64,000 nucleotides of DNA, from assembly GCA_024235835.1 (NCBI GenBank), contig JACKLQ010000001.1:620001-684000 (forward strand). Direction: 5' to 3'. Both the position numbers and the translations under genes were made by a program. Of this stretch, positions 17,730 through 28,575 are shown piece by piece. The notes below the pieces were generated by a model. That model was not told the origin of the DNA and ran no database searches. It saw only the letters and a list, made by a program, of their open reading frames with translations. Position 1 is the stretch's first letter, and each line of letters starts with the position of its first letter. Source of the DNA: Thiobacillus sp. Its GTDB lineage: Bacteria > Pseudomonadota > Gammaproteobacteria > Burkholderiales > Thiobacillaceae.

Positions 17730-18880
17730 GCCTTGCGCTCCGACTTGGGGTCCAGGGCCGTGCGCACCGCGTCGGCGAACAGGTTGGCGGCCAGCACCAG
17801 TACGAACATGAACACGAAGGCGGCGGCCAACTGCCACCAGACCACCGGTTCCCGGGCAAGCTCCAGGCGGGCACCGTTGATCATGTTGCCGAAGCTGTTC
17901 GTGGCCGGGTCCACGCCCACACCCACGTAGGACAGCACCGCTTCCGCCAGCACCAGACCGGAGAAGTCGATGACGGCGGTGATGATCACCAGGTGCATGA
18001 CGTTGGGCAGCAGGTGGCGGGCCAGGATGCGGCCCCGGCGCACGCCGAAGGCCTGGGCGGCCTGGACGAATTCCAGTTCCCGCAATTTCAGGGCCTCTCC
18101 CCGCAACAGACGGGCCAGGCCCGTCCAGCCCGTGAGCCCCAGAATGGCGCACAGGGCCAGCAGGCGGACGTCGGCCCGGGCGGCGGCGGTGTCGAAGAGT
18201 TCCGGCCGGGCTTCGATCTGGGCCTGCACCACCAGCACGGCGGCGGCGATGAGAAGCACGCCGGGGATGGAGTTGAGGGTGGTGTAGAGGTACTGGATCA
18301 CGTCGTCCACCCGGCCGCCGAAGTAGCCGGCGGCAATGCCCAGGCCGATGGCGAAGGGCAGCATGATCAGAGTGGTGAGGGTGCCTATGAGCAGGCCCGT
18401 GCGGATGCTCTTGAGGGACAGGTAGAGCACGTCCTGGCCCACCTTGTCCGTGCCCAGCAGGTGGGTGCCCGGATATTGCAGGGGTGGATAGTCCCTCACC
18501 TCCTGCCCGTCCGGGCCCTTCACGCTTTCCTTGACGTAGAGATGGGTGGCCAGGGGGGCGGAATAGGTCTTCTCGGTGCGGGTGCGCAGGTCGGAGAGCA
18601 ACCAGTCCAGCACGGAGAGGACTTCGCCGGAATATTGCGCCGTGGGGTTCGCCGCCCCGGGTTCGTCCGGCAACCGCTCCTGGTAGTGCAGGGAGTCCAG
18701 CAGGCCCACCGCCAGGAACAGCGACAGCACCAGGGCACTGCCCGCACCCAGGCGTGACTTCATCACCTGGCGCCAGGGATCACGGAACCAGTCCTGGTGG
18801 CGCATGCTCCAGGCCATGGCCGCCACCCCCGCCAGGAGAAGGAGCAGAAGGGCGTCGGACCAGAGGATGACGGGTTTCAT
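17726..18880 (-). CDS. yejE: Peptide ABC transporter permease, YejE type
   Basis: An inner-membrane permease of the BPD_transp_1 family with 384 residues. It has an N-terminal TM (ILWSDALLLLLLAGVAAMAW) and a long first periplasmic loop. The permease core includes the EAA-like segment FVQAAQAFGVRRGRILARHL. The start at 18880 was chosen because the longer frame adds only repeat-derived residues. It works with yejB, yejA and yejF. Confidence 0.9.
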   Translation of the reverse strand: MKPVILWSDALLLLLLAGVAAMAWSMRHQDWFRDPWRQVMKSRLGAGSALVLSLFLAVGLLDSLHYQERLPDEPGAANPTAQYSGEVLSVLDWLLSDLRTRTEKTYSAPLATHLYVKESVKGPDGQEVRDYPPLQYPGTHLLGTDKVGQDVLYLSLKSIRTGLLIGTLTTLIMLPFAIGLGIAAGYFGGRVDDVIQYLYTTLNSIPGVLLIAAAVLVVQAQIEARPELFDTAAARADVRLLALCAILGLTGWTGLARLLRGEALKLRELEFVQAAQAFGVRRGRILARHLLPNVMHLVIITAVIDFSGLVLAEAVLSYVGVGVDPATNSFGNMINGARLELAREPVVWWQLAAAFVFMFVLVLAANLFADAVRTALDPKSERKA

Positions 18881-18886
18881 GGGGGG

Positions 18887-18963
18887 AGTAGGAAGTGGGG
18901 AGAAGTGAGTAGGCAGGGTGGGGCGTGGTTTTCCCGCAGCCCACCCCCCATTCCCCACTCCCG
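18887..18963. repeat. Heptanucleotide repeat element 2
   Basis: In the 91-base gap between yejE and yejB, bases 18887-18921 read as five degenerate G-rich heptamers (AGTAGGA, AGTGGGG, AGAAGTG, AGTAGGC, AGGGTGG). Bases 18939-18963 form a C-rich arm whose complement again falls into heptamers (AGTGGGG, AATGGGG). The arrangement mirrors the element at 5169-5291. Confidence 0.65.
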
Positions 18964-18971
18964 GAAGTTAT

Positions 18972-19949
18972 TCATTCCAACCTCACCCTGGGATCCACCA
19001 GCGTGTAGGAGATATCCGTGAGCACCAGCCCGACGATGTACAGCACGGAGCCCAGGAACACCATGGAGCGGACGATGGCAAAGTCCTGGGCCTGGATGGC
19101 GTCGATGGTGTAGCTGCCCAGGCCGGGAATGCCGAAGAAGGACTCGATGATCAGGCTGCCCAGGAACAGGCGGGGGATCACCACCACCACTCCGGTGAGG
19201 ATGGGGATCATGGCGTTGGACAGCACGTGGCGGAACAGCACCCGCAGGTCGGACAGGCCCTTGGCCCGGGCAGTACGCACGTAATCCTTGCCCATCTCCT
19301 CCAGGAACAGGGCACGGTAGAAACGTGTGGAGTCGCCGATGCCGGCTACCAGCCCCACCACCACAGGCATGAACAGGAATTTCCAGGCATCGATGCCGGG
19401 CTGCCAGCCGGAGATGGGGAACCAGTGCCACAGCTTGCCCATGAGGTACTGTCCGCCGATGACGTAGAACAGGCCGGAAATGGACATTAGGGCCACGCAC
19501 AGGATCACGCCTCCCGTGTCCAGGGCCGTGCCCCGGAAAAAGGCCAGCAGCAGGGCAAAGCTGACATAGCACAACACCCCCACGAGGAAGGTGGGCAGGG
19601 CGATGGCCAGGGAAGGCCACATGCGGTTGCCGATCTCCCGGCCTATGTCGCGGCCATCGTCCGCCATGCCGAAATCGAAGGCAAACAGCTTCAGGGACTT
19701 GTCCACGAACAGGGTGTCCGTCACCTGCCCAGCCCCCTGGGCCTGGCGGTTCAGGAACAGGGGGCGGTCATAGCCATGTTCCGCCTTCCAGGCTGAGATG
19801 GCTTCAGGCGTCACCCGCTTGGCACCCAGGTGGATGCGGGCCATGTCGTCCGGAGTGTTCACCATGAAGAACAAGGCAAAGGTGAGCAGATTCACCCCAA
19901 GCAGGATGGGCACGGCGTAGAGAAGTCGGCGGATCAGGTAGTTCAGCAT
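18972..19949 (-). CDS. yejB: Peptide ABC transporter permease, YejB type
   Basis: A 325-residue permease starting MLNYLIRRLLYAVPILLGVN, the classic N-terminus of DppB/YejB proteins. It contains the EAA loop (KDYVRTARAKGLSDLRVLFR) and ends with SYTLVDPRVRLE, also characteristic. The start at 19949 overlaps the end of yejA by seven bases; a longer frame lacks homology-like features. Confidence 0.92.
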   Translation of the reverse strand: MLNYLIRRLLYAVPILLGVNLLTFALFFMVNTPDDMARIHLGAKRVTPEAISAWKAEHGYDRPLFLNRQAQGAGQVTDTLFVDKSLKLFAFDFGMADDGRDIGREIGNRMWPSLAIALPTFLVGVLCYVSFALLLAFFRGTALDTGGVILCVALMSISGLFYVIGGQYLMGKLWHWFPISGWQPGIDAWKFLFMPVVVGLVAGIGDSTRFYRALFLEEMGKDYVRTARAKGLSDLRVLFRHVLSNAMIPILTGVVVVIPRLFLGSLIIESFFGIPGLGSYTIDAIQAQDFAIVRSMVFLGSVLYIVGLVLTDISYTLVDPRVRLE

Positions 19950-22060
19950 GCCGTCGCCTTCAGGCGTTTGCGGTAGGCCGCCACAGCAGGCCAGATCACG
20001 GCTGCGAGCAGGGCCACTGTCAATGCCAGGGGCCACCATACCGGCCTGTTCCACGCCGCCTGGTAGGCAGCCCGGGCGGCCCCGTCCACGCGCCGGTATT
20101 TGAGCTGGTTATGGGCCATGAGGTTGGGTTCCGCGTTGGCCACCCAGCCATGGCGCAGGCCAAAGCTCTTGGGGTAGAAGGCGAACACCCAGGGGGCGTC
20201 CTCCCGCGTGATCCTCACCATCTGGTCGATGACGACCTGGCGCTCTGGCCCATTCTCCATTTCCTTCATGCGCTCGAACAGCCGGTCGAAGGCCGAATTC
20301 TCGTAGTTGGCCGCATTCTCGCCGTTGCTGCCCACCTTCTTGTTGGGGCCATAGAGCAGGAAGAAGAAGTTCTCTGGGTCCGGGTAGTCCGCGTTCCAGC
20401 CCCATTCGAATAGCTGGGCGTTGCCCTTGAGCATCTTGTCCTGGAAGCGGTTGTAGTCCGTGGAGCGCACCACCAGCTGGATGCCCAGCCTGGCGAACTG
20501 CTTGCGGTACCAGTCCAGGCGTGACTTGGCCTCGGGGCCGCTGGCCATGGTGTCGAAATACAGGGTCAGAGGCTGCCCCGTGGCCGCCTCCCGGCCACCG
20601 GGATAGCCCGCCTGGGCCAGCAGTGCCTGGGCCTCGGCCAGGGGACGGCGCCGCGGCTGCCTGCCATCCCAGGTGTACACCACGGGATTGATACCCTCCT
20701 CGCCATCCCGCTGGCCGTAGATGCCGGGGGGCAAGGGCCCCTGGCCCGGCACGCCCCTGCCGTTGAGGAAGATGGAAATGAACTCTTCATAGTCCAGGGC
20801 GATGGATATGGCCTGGCGCAGTTTCCTGTTCCTCTCGGCCACCCCCCCCACCGTGGCATCCATCATGTTGAAGCCCAGGTACCAGTTGGACGCCCTCACG
20901 GTGGTGGTGAGCTGGATGCCCCGTTCACGCATGTCCGGCGTCAGGTCCGGGGTGCCGTCGGCACCGATGCGTATGGCCTGGTCGAAGCTGTCGGAACTGA
21001 CCCCGGAGGCGTCGTAATAGCCCTGGAGGAACTTGTTCCAGTAGGGCACGTCCTCCTTTTCCAGGGAATAAACCACCTGGTCCACCATGGGCAGGCGTCG
21101 GCCCGCGTCCTGGTGGCCCGCCGGGAAGAAATCGTCGTGGTAATGAGGATTGCGCGCCAAGCGCATGACCCGGTTGGGATCGTTCTCTGCCAGGTAATAG
21201 GCCCCGGTGCCAACCGGTTGCCAGTCCAGGGTGAAATTCTTCTCCGCCATGCCCGGCTGGCGATAGAAGCGTTCCGCCTCCTTGGGCACCGGCGCGAAGA
21301 AAGGCATGGCCAGCCAGTACTGGAACTGGGGATACTTGCCGCGGATGCGGATGCGCCAGGTGTACTTGTCCACCACCTGGGCCCCGGGCAGTTCGAAGCG
21401 GTCCAGGTCGATGAAGCCGTCCCTGGGCACCTGCTTCGCCTCGGCGGCGATGGCCAGGGAAAACTCCTTCAAGCCAACGATGTATTCCGCCATGAGGCCC
21501 AGCAGCGGGGATTGCACCCGGGGGTCGGCCAGACGCCGTATCTGGAACACGTAGTCGGCGGCCTGCAGTTCCCGGGTATCGGTTTCCAGGAACTGGTCGA
21601 ATCGGTCGATGGCCTCCAGTTCCACCGGATCCATGGGGATGTAGCGAGGCGTGCCGTCCGGCTTCCTGGCAAAGGCCGGGTGGGGCTGGTAGCGGATGCC
21701 CGGCTTCAGGCGCAGCTCATATTCCGTAAAGGCCAGGGCCGGATTGTCCGCCGCCACTTCCCTGCCCTGGGCATCCAGGTGCCGCACCCGGGGCATGGCC
21801 TCCAGGGTCAGGGGCTCCAGTTCGTAGGGCCGCTTGAGAAAATGGTACTGGAGGGCGGGCTCGTAGATGTTGCCGATGAAGACATACTCGTTCTCGCTAT
21901 AGGAGCGGGCCGGATCCAGATGCTTGGGCCGTTCGGAAAAGGCGGAGAAGAGGACGGACTGGCCCGCCAGGCCCCCCGGATAGGGGCTGTTGGAAGGACC
22001 TGAGCAGGCGGAAAGGAATGCGGCGAGAAGAAGAAGCAGGAGGCGCACGACGGTTCGCAT
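19943..22060 (-). CDS. yejA: Peptide-binding lipoprotein, YejA/SBP_bac_5 type
   Basis: The substrate-capturing component of the importer, 705 residues. The N-terminus is a lipoprotein signal with lipobox LSAC, so it is membrane-anchored. The SBP_bac_5 fold is recognised from SERPKHLDPARSYSENEYVF and from FEWGWNADYPDPENFFFLLY. An unusual feature is a second hydrophobic stretch at the C-terminus (WWPLALTVALLAAVIWPAVA) that would place a TM helix after the binding domain. First gene of yejABEF. In other bacteria YejABEF takes up oligopeptides and microcin C; the substrate here is not known. Confidence 0.9.
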   Translation of the reverse strand: MRTVVRLLLLLLAAFLSACSGPSNSPYPGGLAGQSVLFSAFSERPKHLDPARSYSENEYVFIGNIYEPALQYHFLKRPYELEPLTLEAMPRVRHLDAQGREVAADNPALAFTEYELRLKPGIRYQPHPAFARKPDGTPRYIPMDPVELEAIDRFDQFLETDTRELQAADYVFQIRRLADPRVQSPLLGLMAEYIVGLKEFSLAIAAEAKQVPRDGFIDLDRFELPGAQVVDKYTWRIRIRGKYPQFQYWLAMPFFAPVPKEAERFYRQPGMAEKNFTLDWQPVGTGAYYLAENDPNRVMRLARNPHYHDDFFPAGHQDAGRRLPMVDQVVYSLEKEDVPYWNKFLQGYYDASGVSSDSFDQAIRIGADGTPDLTPDMRERGIQLTTTVRASNWYLGFNMMDATVGGVAERNRKLRQAISIALDYEEFISIFLNGRGVPGQGPLPPGIYGQRDGEEGINPVVYTWDGRQPRRRPLAEAQALLAQAGYPGGREAATGQPLTLYFDTMASGPEAKSRLDWYRKQFARLGIQLVVRSTDYNRFQDKMLKGNAQLFEWGWNADYPDPENFFFLLYGPNKKVGSNGENAANYENSAFDRLFERMKEMENGPERQVVIDQMVRITREDAPWVFAFYPKSFGLRHGWVANAEPNLMAHNQLKYRRVDGAARAAYQAAWNRPVWWPLALTVALLAAVIWPAVAAYRKRLKATAC

Positions 22061-22104
22061 GGGCTGGGCCTGGGAACTGTCCTGACGCCTCCGCCGGGTG
22101 CCGT

Positions 22105-23397
<1,293 letters not shown>

Positions 23398-23427
23398 TTT
23401 GCTTCCCTTGGTCGATCCGGAGATGGG

Positions 23428-24585
23428 TTAGGAGTTCAGAGGCTGGATGGTCCAGCCATCGGCGGTTTTGTTCAAGATACGGTCACAGCCGGTTTCAGCG
23501 CGATGACCTGCCTGGCCAGGCAGTTCCACGACCACCCGCTCGCCGGCCTGGCGCAACTGGTCAATGCGGGCCTGCAGGCCGTCGTCCGCATCGTGGGGGG
23601 CGAGGATGCCGCCCCGGGCCGCGGGCTCGGCGAGGCAGTCCAGGATCTGGCGCAGGTCCAGGGAAAACCCCGTGGCGGGACGGCTGCGGCCGAACACGCT
23701 GCCGGCGCCGTCATAACGGCCACCCAGGGCCACTGCCCGGGCCTGGCCGCCGGCATAGGCGGCCATGACAACACCGTTGTGATAGCCGTCACCCCGCAGG
23801 TCGGACAGGTCCACGCTCACCTGGGCACCCTCCCCAGCCGCCAGCAGGCGGGAAAGGTCATCCAGGGCCATGTGGATGGCTGGCAGCTTGGGCAGAAGGG
23901 TCTTAGCCCGGTCCAGGGCCTCCCGGCCGCCATAGAGTTCCGTGAGGGCGCCGAAGCCCTCGCGCCAGGCCCTATCCAGGCCGGCGGTGAGGGCGGCCAC
24001 CTCGGGCGCATCCTTCTGGCGCAGGGCGGCGAACAATTGGCTCGCCTTGTCCGCCTCCAGGCCCGAACCGGCCACCATGGCGTGAAAAAGGCCAGCGTGG
24101 CCCAGGCTGAGGCGCATGTCCGGCACGCCCGCCACCCGCAAGGCGGCCAGGAGCAGGGACTGGATTTCCAGGTCCGCCTCGATGCCGGCATGACCGAACA
24201 GTTCCGCGCCCACCTGGATGGGTTCCCGGCTGGCCAGCATGCCGGCGGGCTTGGTACGTAGCACAGGGCCGGCGTAGCAAAGGCGGGCAACCCCCTGGCG
24301 ATTGAGCAGGTGGGCGTCGATGCGGGCGGCCTGGGGGGTCATGTCGGCCCGCACGCCCAGCATGCGGCCGGAAAGGCCATCCACCACCTTGAAGGTCTTC
24401 AGGTCCAGGTCCCGGGCGGCGCCCGTGAGGAGGGAATCCAGATACTCCACCAGGGGCGGAGCGATGAGGTCGTAGCCATAGCTGTCGAACAGGTCGAGGA
24501 AACGCCTGCGCAAGGCCTCCGCAGAGCGGGCGTAGGGTGGCAGGATGTCCTCGATATATTCGGGCAGAAGCCAGGCTGGAGTCAT
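23428..24585 (-). CDS. hisZ: ATP phosphoribosyltransferase regulatory subunit HisZ
   Basis: HisZ is a catalytically inactive histidyl-tRNA-synthetase paralogue that activates short-form HisG in histidine biosynthesis. The 385-residue protein starts with PEYIEDILPPYARSAEALRR and keeps the class II synthetase-like core (DMTPQAARIDAHLLNRQGVA). A true hisS is present at 32305-33570, which supports the regulatory role. No hisG is in the window. Belongs to the hflX-purA block. Confidence 0.94.
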   Translation of the reverse strand: MTPAWLLPEYIEDILPPYARSAEALRRRFLDLFDSYGYDLIAPPLVEYLDSLLTGAARDLDLKTFKVVDGLSGRMLGVRADMTPQAARIDAHLLNRQGVARLCYAGPVLRTKPAGMLASREPIQVGAELFGHAGIEADLEIQSLLLAALRVAGVPDMRLSLGHAGLFHAMVAGSGLEADKASQLFAALRQKDAPEVAALTAGLDRAWREGFGALTELYGGREALDRAKTLLPKLPAIHMALDDLSRLLAAGEGAQVSVDLSDLRGDGYHNGVVMAAYAGGQARAVALGGRYDGAGSVFGRSRPATGFSLDLRQILDCLAEPAARGGILAPHDADDGLQARIDQLRQAGERVVVELPGQAGHRAETGCDRILNKTADGWTIQPLNS

Positions 24586-24601
24586 TGAACGGGGGAATTA
24601 G

Positions 24602-24796
24602 TTAAGGACGTGTCAACCAGAGGATCAGCAGCCCGGCCAGCATGGAAGTCAGTCCCATGAATCGCAACTGGCCATCATTGAACTGGGTCATGCGCAGAAA
24701 GGCCTCACGCCAGGCTGCTGGCGCGATGAAGGGCAGCACACCCTCCATGACCAGCATGAGGGCCAAGGCCGGCAGGAAGATGTCGCCCAGACTCAC
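24602..24796 (-). CDS. DUF2065 small inner-membrane protein (YjeT-like)
   Basis: A 64-residue protein with two hydrophobic helices (LPALALMLVMEGVLPFIA and GLTSMLAGLLILWL) and the family pattern WREAFLRMTQFNDGQLRFMG between them. YjeT/DUF2065 genes sit next to hflC in many Proteobacteria. Function unknown. Confidence 0.88.
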   Translation of the reverse strand: MSLGDIFLPALALMLVMEGVLPFIAPAAWREAFLRMTQFNDGQLRFMGLTSMLAGLLILWLTRP

Positions 24797-24835
24797 GCGT
24801 CGAATCCATTCGCCAGTTCCATGTCCGACAAAGGC

Positions 24836-25711
24836 TTACTTGCCGCCCCGGGGAGATTTCATGTAACGGAAGAACTCGGAGTTGGGCTGCAGCACCATTA
24901 CGTCGTTCTTGCCGGCAAAGCTCTGGCGGTAGGAATCCATGCTGCGGTAGAAGGCATAGAACTCGGGATTCATGCCGTAAGCCGCGCCGTAGATGGCGGA
25001 GGCCCTGCCGTCGCCCTCGCCCTTGATGCGCTGGGCATCGCGGTAGGCCTCGGCGATGATGATCTCCCGCTGACGATCGGCGTCGGCTCGAATCTTCTCC
25101 GCCTCGGCGGATCCGGTGGAGCGCAGTTCGTTGGCCACCCGCTTGCGTTCAGCATCCATGCGCCGGTAGACAGATTCGCTCACCTCAGCGGGCAGGTCCA
25201 CCCTCTTGATGCGCACGTCCATGACCTGGACGCCGAAGCGACGGGCATCCTGGTCCGCCTTGCCACGCAACAGGTCCATGACGTTGTCCCGTTCGCCGGA
25301 CACCACGTCATGCACGGTGCGCTGGCCAAATTCGGCCCGCATGCCGTCGTTGACGGTCTGGAACAGGCGGTTCTCGGCCCGAACCTCGTCACCGGCGAAG
25401 CTGACGTAGTACTTCTCCACGTCGAAAACGCGCCACTTGATGTAGTAGTCCACCAGCACGTTCTTCTTCTCGGAAGTGATGAAGCGCTCCGGCTCCGCCG
25501 CGTCCAGGGTCAGGATGCGGGTATCGAAATAGCGCACGTTCTGCACGAAGGGCAGTTTGAAGTAGAGGCCCGGCGACTTGTGCACCTGCACGACTTCGCC
25601 CAGCTGGAACACCATGGCCGCCTGACGCTGGTCCACGGTGTAAATCGAGAGTGACAGCAGCAACAGCGCTGCCACCAGGGCGACGATCAGATTGACGGGA
25701 TTTTTCATCAT
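24836..25711 (-). CDS. hflC: HflC, modulator of the FtsH protease
   Basis: HflC is a membrane-anchored SPFH/prohibitin-like protein that forms a large complex with HflK around FtsH. The 291 residues include one N-terminal TM (NLIVALVAALLLLSLSIY), an SPFH domain beginning VDQRQAAMVFQLGEV, and a charged coiled-coil segment with AEKIRADADRQREI. The start overlaps the end of hflK by four bases, as is typical. Confidence 0.96.
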   Translation of the reverse strand: MMKNPVNLIVALVAALLLLSLSIYTVDQRQAAMVFQLGEVVQVHKSPGLYFKLPFVQNVRYFDTRILTLDAAEPERFITSEKKNVLVDYYIKWRVFDVEKYYVSFAGDEVRAENRLFQTVNDGMRAEFGQRTVHDVVSGERDNVMDLLRGKADQDARRFGVQVMDVRIKRVDLPAEVSESVYRRMDAERKRVANELRSTGSAEAEKIRADADRQREIIIAEAYRDAQRIKGEGDGRASAIYGAAYGMNPEFYAFYRSMDSYRQSFAGKNDVMVLQPNSEFFRYMKSPRGGK

Positions 25712-26898
25712 GGCCGTGCCTCCCGGTCGCGGCTGCGGAAGGCATCACGGGAGCGGAAAAGACTGTCCTGGGGAGTGGTGGTATTGGGCGTGGTTTGCGG
25801 TTGAATGGCTGGCTGGCTGTCCGCATTGACCTGGCCACTTGAGGTCAACTGCATGAGCTTATCCAGGGGCAGGTAGATGAGGTTGCCGCCCTGCTTGTCA
25901 TCCACCAGCACCTTGGTGGTGCTGGACAGCACCTGCTGCATGGCGTCCTGGTAGAGGCGCTCCCGGGTCACCTGGGGTGCCTTGTTGTACTCCGCCAGGA
26001 TCTGCTTGAAGCGAGAGGCATCACCCTCGGCCTGGGCAACCACCCGGGCCTTGTGGCCGTTGGCCTCTTCCATCAGGCGTGCGGCCACGCCCCGGGCCTT
26101 TGGAATCACGTCGTTGGCGTAGGCCTGGCCTTCGTTCTTCAGGCGCTCCCGGTCCTGGCCAGCCTTGACCGCATCGTCGAAGGCTGCCTGCACCTGTTCC
26201 GGCGGCTGGGCCTGCTGCATGTTCACCTTGCTGATATTGATGCCAGTCTTGTAACGATCCAGCAAATCCTGCATCAGTTTGGTGGCCCGGGCAGCGATGT
26301 CGGCGCGGCCTTCATAAAGCACATAGTCCATCTTGCTCTTGCCGACGATCTCCCGCATGGCGGTCTCCGCCACCTGTTTGACCGCATCGTCCGGGTGACG
26401 GTTGGAGAACAGATAGTCCTCCGGATCCTTCAGGGTGTACTGGATGGAGAACTGGAGGTCGATGATGTTCTCGTCGTCCGTCAGCATGAGCGCCTCGGAT
26501 TGCACCTTGGCCTTCACGTTGTTGTGGTAGCCCACCTCCACCGTGCGCACCTGCTCGATGTTCACCACTTCAACGGTTTCCAGGGGAAAGGGCAGGTGCC
26601 AGCGGGGGCCTGGCTGGGTGCTTTCCAGGTATTTGCCAAAGCGCAGCACCACGCCCCGCTCGCCGGCGTCGACGATGTAGAAGCCGGAAGCCAGCCAGAG
26701 CAGCAGGGCCAGCACCACCAGCAGGGCTGCGCCACCGGGCAAATGGAAATCCTTGCCGCCGCCCGAGGATGAGCCCCCGCCGGAACCCTTGCGGCCGAAA
26801 AGGCCGTTCAGGCGGCGGTTGAAGTTGCGCCAGAGTTCGTCCAGGTCTGGAGGGCCATCCTGCTTGTCCTTGCCCCACTGGGGGTCGTTCCAGGCCAT
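25708..26898 (-). CDS. hflK: HflK, modulator of the FtsH protease
   Basis: Partner of HflC in the FtsH-associated SPFH complex. The start at 26898 gives the family N-terminus MAWNDPQWG and 396 residues. An in-frame ATG at 26997 overlapping hflX would add 33 residues of uncertain reality. A Gly/Ser-rich linker precedes the single TM (ALLVVLALLLWLASGFYIV), then the SPFH domain (DAGERGVVLRFGKY) and a helical tail. Confidence 0.94.
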   Translation of the reverse strand: MAWNDPQWGKDKQDGPPDLDELWRNFNRRLNGLFGRKGSGGGSSSGGGKDFHLPGGAALLVVLALLLWLASGFYIVDAGERGVVLRFGKYLESTQPGPRWHLPFPLETVEVVNIEQVRTVEVGYHNNVKAKVQSEALMLTDDENIIDLQFSIQYTLKDPEDYLFSNRHPDDAVKQVAETAMREIVGKSKMDYVLYEGRADIAARATKLMQDLLDRYKTGINISKVNMQQAQPPEQVQAAFDDAVKAGQDRERLKNEGQAYANDVIPKARGVAARLMEEANGHKARVVAQAEGDASRFKQILAEYNKAPQVTRERLYQDAMQQVLSSTTKVLVDDKQGGNLIYLPLDKLMQLTSSGQVNADSQPAIQPQTTPNTTTPQDSLFRSRDAFRSRDREARP

Positions 26899-26983
26899 GG
26901 CAATGGGAGCCCCCCGCCGCATCGCGGCAAGAGGCCACAAGAAATATCGCTGCACGACCCAAAAGGGCACGCGCAAAAAATCT

Positions 26984-28147
26984 TTAATCAGATTCATTGA
27001 TTTCCGCATCATTTTTAGACGGTGACCGGAGGATGCTGGCGCGATCGTTCGAGAGGTCGTTGGCCACTTCGCCCAACGCGTCCCGCAAGAGCTCAATACC
27101 CGCGCCAGTCCTTGCGGAGAGCCAAACGGCGGCGATCTTACCATACTCATCCCTGGCCAATTGGGGCTCCGTACCCGTGAGGTCGACCTTGTTCATGACC
27201 CGGATCTGGGGAACATGTTCCGCACCGATCTCCCGCAGCACCTTATCCACCTCTTCCATCTGGCGGGTGCGGTTGGGGCTGGCGGAATCCACCACGTGCA
27301 GCAGCAGGTCCGCATGGGCCGTCTCCTCCAGGGTGGCATGGAAAGCCGCCACCAGGGTGTGTGGCAGCCGGGTGATGAAGCCCACCGTATCGGAAATCAC
27401 TACCTCCCTCCCCGCCTGGGGCACCCAAAGGCGACGGGAGGTGGTGTCCAGGGTGGCGAACAGCTGGTCGGCGGCATAGGCGCCAGCGTGGGTCAGGGTA
27501 TTGAACAAGGTAGACTTGCCCGCATTGGTATAGCCCACCAGGGAAACAGAGAAGACACCGCCTCGCTGACGACCCCGGCGCTGCACCGCCCGGCTGCGGC
27601 CGTGCTTTTCCAGCTTGGCCTCGATGGTCTTGATGCGCTGGGCGATGATGCGCCGGTCCAGTTCAAGCTGAGTCTCGCCTGGACCGCCACGCATGCCGAT
27701 ACCGCCTTTCTGGCGTTCCAGGTGGGTCCATCCCCGCACCAGACGAGTGGCGTAATGTCGCAGCTGGGCCAGTTCAACCTGGAGCTTGCCCTCGTTGCTT
27801 CGTGCCCGCTGGGAGAAGATGTGCAGGATAAGGGCGGTGCGGTCCAGCACCCGGCATTGCAGATGGCGCTCCAGGTTACGCTCCTGCACGGGGGATAGCT
27901 CGTGGTTGAAGATAACCAGGTTTGCCCCCGCCATGCGCACCGCAGAGCCAATCTCGTCCGCCTTGCCGCTGCCCACGAACAGGGCGGCATCGGGCTTGGC
28001 TCGCTTGCCCTCCACCAAACCCACCACGTCCAGGCCGGCACTGGTGGCCAGCAGTTTCAGTTCGTTGAGATTTTCCGCGTAATCCGGATCGCCGAAATCG
28101 ATGGCGGCCAAGACGACCGCCAGCCCGGCATCGGGCCGCTCAAACAT
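26984..28147 (-). CDS. hflX: GTPase HflX
   Basis: HflX is a ribosome-associated GTPase that splits stalled 70S ribosomes under stress. The 387-residue protein has the HflX N-terminal domain (GLVEGKRAKPDAALFVGSGK), the Gly-rich loop GGIGMRGGPGETQLELDRR and the G domain with P-loop GYTNAGKST and DTVGFI. It lies 14 bases after hfq, the classical arrangement. Confidence 0.96.
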   Translation of the reverse strand: MFERPDAGLAVVLAAIDFGDPDYAENLNELKLLATSAGLDVVGLVEGKRAKPDAALFVGSGKADEIGSAVRMAGANLVIFNHELSPVQERNLERHLQCRVLDRTALILHIFSQRARSNEGKLQVELAQLRHYATRLVRGWTHLERQKGGIGMRGGPGETQLELDRRIIAQRIKTIEAKLEKHGRSRAVQRRGRQRGGVFSVSLVGYTNAGKSTLFNTLTHAGAYAADQLFATLDTTSRRLWVPQAGREVVISDTVGFITRLPHTLVAAFHATLEETAHADLLLHVVDSASPNRTRQMEEVDKVLREIGAEHVPQIRVMNKVDLTGTEPQLARDEYGKIAAVWLSARTGAGIELLRDALGEVANDLSNDRASILRSPSKNDAEINESD

Positions 28148-28161
28148 GAAGCAGCACTAGG

Positions 28162-28395
28162 TCAGGCGTCCTCGCCAGCGCGCTGGATGGAAACCGGACG
28201 GGCAGGCACCACTGTTGAGATGGCGTGCTTGTACACCATCTGGGTCACCGCGTTCTTGAGCAGCACCACGTACTGGTCAAAGCTTTCAATGTGGCCCTGC
28301 AACTTGATGCCATTAACCAGGTAGACAGAAACCTGTACTTGTTCCTGGCGCAAGGCGTTGAGGAACGGGTCTTGTAGTTGCAGCCCTTTGCTCAT
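28162..28395 (-). CDS. hfq: RNA chaperone Hfq
   Basis: A hexameric Sm-like protein that pairs small RNAs with mRNAs. The 77-residue sequence has Sm1 (VYLVNGIKLQGHIESFDQYV) and Sm2 (YKHAISTVVP) and begins with the typical MSKGLQLQDPFLNALR. Upstream lies an A/T-rich leader of about 180 bases shared with the divergent gene at 28576; no promoter there is convincing. Confidence 0.98.
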   Translation of the reverse strand: MSKGLQLQDPFLNALRQEQVQVSVYLVNGIKLQGHIESFDQYVVLLKNAVTQMVYKHAISTVVPARPVSIQRAGEDA

Positions 28396-28575
28396 GTAAT
28401 TTCCTTATCGGGTCATTAGTTATAGGGCAGGGATTTTATTACCTTTTTGCCGAGGTTAGCCCTTGCCCGGGAAAAAACTTGTACGCGCAAACGCTTACCA
28501 AGGCAATGATTTCGCTGGGGGAGGAAGAGGTTTATTCTTGTTCTATGATTGAAACACAGCACATAGAGCGCATTG

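Noticed and set aside
28396..28460. hfq promoter with TATAAC as -10 on the minus strand
   Set aside because: No acceptable -35 at the right distance; not distinguishable from chance in this A/T-rich leader.
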